Origin: CAXBOO01 sp963977425
GTDB lineage: Bacteria; Bacteroidota; Bacteroidia; Flavobacteriales_D; Luteibaculaceae
Reading direction: 5' to 3'
DNA length: 64,000 bases
Assembly: GCA_963977425.1 (NCBI GenBank)
Contig: CAXBOO010000004.1
Span: 62,001-126,000 of the forward strand
A model generated the notes under the pieces. It was given only the letters and a program-made list of their open reading frames with translations. It was not told the origin of the DNA and did no database searches. The translations under genes and the position numbers were made by a program. Shown in pieces: positions 61,724-64,000 of the stretch (its first letter is position 1; each line of letters opens with the position of its first letter).

Positions 61724-62986
61724 TTGAATAAAAAATACTTTAAATACATCCTTGTTTTTGTAGTGATTTACTCAAGTTTTGCCTGGTTTGGCGGACATGA
61801 GTATGTGCAACAAAAATTCAGAAATGCATCTGAAGAAACCTTACGTGTTGATTCTGTAACCATTCAAACAAAACCTATTGAAAGAATAGTGCCTCTAAAC
61901 ATTGGTGGTGCTTTTGTGGATGGCGACTCTATAGCTCGTCACACAATAAAATTTGGAGATACTTTCAACAGTATTTTGAGACGACATTTTGGAGATATAC
62001 CGAATATCATCACTCAAAAAAGTTTAGCGTTTTACCATCCATTAAGAGAGCTTAGAGCACGCGATACCTATTACATTAGTTATGAAGATAGCGTGGCAAC
62101 AGGTTTTCATATTGAAAAGGGAGAAAAGCTTATTTCCTTATACAATCTATTGACAGTAAGCTCCAGTAGTATGGCTGTATCCGAGAAAACAGAATGTGTT
62201 TCGGGTGTGATCAATGGGTCTCTCTGGAATATTTTTGCCGACAGCGATTTTCCAACAGAATTGGCTGTAAGTATGGGACAGATATTCGAACATCAGATTG
62301 ATTTTTACCATTTAGCGGCGGGCGACAAATTTAAAGTGTACTATAAGCAGCGCAGAATTGGGAATAATAAACCCCAAATAGAAGATGTTATGTATGCTGA
62401 ACTTGAGCATAAGGGCAAACTATTTACAGCGCTGTATTTTGAAAGCAAATCGGGAAAGGGCTATTTTAATGAAGAAGGAAAAAGCTTGAAAACGGCTTTT
62501 CTGCGCTCACCATTAGAATATGGAAGAATTAGCTCGCGTTACAATCCAAGGCGTTATCATCCAGTGTTGCGAAGAATAAAAGCACACAAAGGTACTGACT
62601 ATGCAGCTCCTTCAGGTACGCCTATTAGAGCAGTTGGTGATGGAATAGTAAGCAAAGCAAGTTATACTAGAGGCAATGGAAATTATGTGAAAATTCGACA
62701 CAACAAAAGCACCGAAACTCAGTATTTGCACATGAAAGGTTTTGCCAAAGGCATAAGAGCTGGTACGCGTGTAAGTAAAGGACAAACCATAGGGTATGTT
62801 GGTTCTACCGGATTGGCTACTGGACCCCATGTTTGTTTCCGTTATTGGTTGAATGGCAAGCAGGTAGATCATTTGGCTATAAAACAACCCCCATCAAAAC
62901 CAATTGCAGAATCAGAACAAGAAGAATTTCAAAAGCTTAAGACGGATACTCGTCTGAAGATGAAAGAATTGAATAAAAAAATATAA
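61724..62986 (+). CDS. M23-family peptidoglycan DD-metallopeptidase
   Basis: 420 residues from a TTG start. An N-terminal membrane or signal segment (about 6-22) is followed by a LysM/OapA-like part (HTIKFGDTFNSILRRHF) and the M23 peptidase domain at about 260-385. Active-site pieces are H288-K-G-T-D292 (zinc His and Asp) and H336 in QYLHMKG. The final HxH is H369-V-C371, so the usual second His is Cys. It cuts peptide cross-links in the cell wall, or activates amidases if degenerate. It is co-directional with the dioxygenase gene. Confidence 0.9.
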   Translation: MNKKYFKYILVFVVIYSSFAWFGGHEYVQQKFRNASEETLRVDSVTIQTKPIERIVPLNIGGAFVDGDSIARHTIKFGDTFNSILRRHFGDIPNIITQKSLAFYHPLRELRARDTYYISYEDSVATGFHIEKGEKLISLYNLLTVSSSSMAVSEKTECVSGVINGSLWNIFADSDFPTELAVSMGQIFEHQIDFYHLAAGDKFKVYYKQRRIGNNKPQIEDVMYAELEHKGKLFTALYFESKSGKGYFNEEGKSLKTAFLRSPLEYGRISSRYNPRRYHPVLRRIKAHKGTDYAAPSGTPIRAVGDGIVSKASYTRGNGNYVKIRHNKSTETQYLHMKGFAKGIRAGTRVSKGQTIGYVGSTGLATGPHVCFRYWLNGKQVDHLAIKQPPSKPIAESEQEEFQKLKTDTRLKMKELNKKI

Positions 62987-63027
62987 TCGGCCGCGAATTA
63001 CTATTTTTACGGCACAAAGCATATAGC

Positions 63028-63936
63028 GTGAAAAAATTCCTACTACTTATCACTGTCGCTCTCTTTACGTTCTCTGCATTTGCAGGAGACCCTGTTGGGC
63101 GCAATTATAAATTCGATAAAGCTTTTCAAAGAGCATTAGCATCAAGCGATAGTTTAAAAGGCGATGAACTATTGATTTCCATGAGTGGAAAATTCAACGA
63201 GTTCATCAAAATGTATGCGCGCGATTGGAGAACATACTATTGGAAAGCTTACAGCGAGTTAAAAGCATCTGAAGCTGTAATGGACGACGCCAAAAAAATG
63301 CACCTTGATTCGGCTACAATTTACTTAGACCGTGCTGAATATTTAACTGAAAACAATAGCGAATGTCAAATTCTTAGAGCGTTTGTATTGTTTGAGCGCA
63401 TTCGAATGAATCCAGAACAGAATAAAGCTAAATACGGTAAAGACTTAGAGTATTATAAAAACTATGCTTACCGTAGCAATCAATCAAACCCAAGATATTT
63501 GCTGTTGGAAGGTATGATTGCACTGAATGATACTGTTGGAAAACCAGAAAAAGTAAGCTTGGCAAAGAAGTATTTCCTTGGAGCTAGCTATTTGTACGAA
63601 AACATGGAAGAGTCAAAGTATTTTGCTGATCCATTTTGGGGTAAAGAACGCAATGATTTGTACATGTCGGTTTATGGTGTTTCAAATGGTTCGGGTTCGT
63701 TTGATGATCAATTGCTAGAAGAACTTGATGGCGATATTGAAGACAAGCAAGAATCTCCAGCCGATCGTGAAGCAGCGATGAAAAAGAAGGATAAAGAAAA
63801 CGCTGAACTTGCTAAAAACGTCAAAGAAGTTGAAGAAGATATCGAGAAATTGGACGAAGAGTTGAAAGACGAAAAAGAAGGCAAGAAAAAGAAAAAAGAA
63901 AAGAAGCCTAAAAAGAAGAAGAAAAAGAAAAAATAA
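63028..63936 (+). CDS. secreted helical protein with Lys-rich tail
   Basis: 302 residues from a GTG start. Signal peptide about 1-19 (ending AFAGD). The middle (about 30-220) is helical and TPR-like with Tyr/Trp/Ala periodicity (WRTYYWKAYSELKASEAVM, ATIYLDRAEYLTE). The last about 70 residues are highly charged, ending in Lys/Glu runs. No enzyme motif is recognised. It is the last gene and ends before a terminator cut by the window edge. Related Bacteroidota proteins are of unknown function. Confidence 0.8.
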   Translation: MKKFLLLITVALFTFSAFAGDPVGRNYKFDKAFQRALASSDSLKGDELLISMSGKFNEFIKMYARDWRTYYWKAYSELKASEAVMDDAKKMHLDSATIYLDRAEYLTENNSECQILRAFVLFERIRMNPEQNKAKYGKDLEYYKNYAYRSNQSNPRYLLLEGMIALNDTVGKPEKVSLAKKYFLGASYLYENMEESKYFADPFWGKERNDLYMSVYGVSNGSGSFDDQLLEELDGDIEDKQESPADREAAMKKKDKENAELAKNVKEVEEDIEKLDEELKDEKEGKKKKKEKKPKKKKKKKK

Positions 63937-63970
63937 AGAGCACTCTTTATTTTTACACAGTATATATCAA

Positions 63971-64000
63971 AAGGAATTGTTTTATCGGCAGTTCCTTTTT
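63971..64000 (+). terminator. intrinsic terminator at the window edge
   Basis: Nine-pair stem AAGGAATTG/CAGTTCCTT (one T-G pair) followed by a T run that the window cuts off. Confidence 0.75.

Noticed and set aside
1..64000. CRISPR array
   Set aside because: I saw no regularly spaced direct repeats of 25-40 bases and no cas genes. The repeats present are a tandem gene duplication, terminator copies and a pair of hairpins.

Overview
The window reads as a contig from a Bacteroidota bacterium, most likely Flavobacteriales-like. Support: proteins with type IX secretion (T9SS) C-terminal domains, a TonB-dependent receptor with an N-terminal carboxypeptidase-regulatory-like domain, the long form of IspG, the ftsX-DUF3098-uppP-truB gene order, promoters of the TAnnTTTG type, and a DnaG whose zinc ligands are mostly replaced. 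No genus can be named from the sequence.

There are two unlike parts. Positions 1 to about 14,840 are a mobile, layered island lying against the 3' end of a CAT-anticodon tRNA gene (14843-14919, minus strand). It holds two conjugative-element-type genes (RadC-like JAB protein; small 125-aa protein), a 10-kb four-gene defence operon (HTH regulator, SNF2 helicase with a DUF3883 nuclease-like tail, DUF1156 DNA methyltransferase, HEPN-DUF499 ATPase), a DUF4160 cassette gene, a RecA-like P-loop ATPase, a decayed tyrosine integrase, a 5'-truncated DUF6965-like gene and a terminase-small-subunit-like gene. The defence operon matches the helicase-methylase-ATPase (Hma) gene set and resembles BREX type 3 parts without PglZ. 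It is bracketed by a pair of composite structured elements (1355-1539 and 11746-11975). These share three sequence blocks in mirror order and a hairpin with the same internal loop but different, compensating stems. I find this bracket the most unusual structure in the window. The likely self-regulated promoter of the operon is visible at 1578-1599.

Positions 14,970 to 64,000 are ordinary chromosome: AlkD-like glycosylase; TonB receptor; large T9SS surface protein; a three-gene metal-associated envelope cluster (20998-22730); a tandem duplication of a secreted protein (22754-25136); KtrA and cystathionine gamma-synthase; a flippase-like membrane protein; an arsC-like/eamA/yicC/gmk/nadD/LD-carboxypeptidase run; ftsX-DUF3098-uppP-truB on the minus strand; a hemW/Lrp/YjbR/DUF502/eamA/ispG/recJ run; a minus-strand mscS/dnaG/MORN lipoprotein/polyprenyl synthase/rlmN/ispD/queA run; then yraN, HAD hydrolase, pseudouridine synthase, AsmA-like protein, sensor kinase, leuS, DUF3108 protein, tryptophan 2,3-dioxygenase-like protein, M23 peptidase and a lysine-tailed secreted protein.

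Isoprenoid and envelope precursor functions recur (ispG, ispD, polyprenyl synthase, uppP, LD-carboxypeptidase, M23), as do tRNA/rRNA modification genes (truB, queA, rlmN, RsuA-type synthase). Family names come from recognising sequence motifs by eye; no database search was possible.
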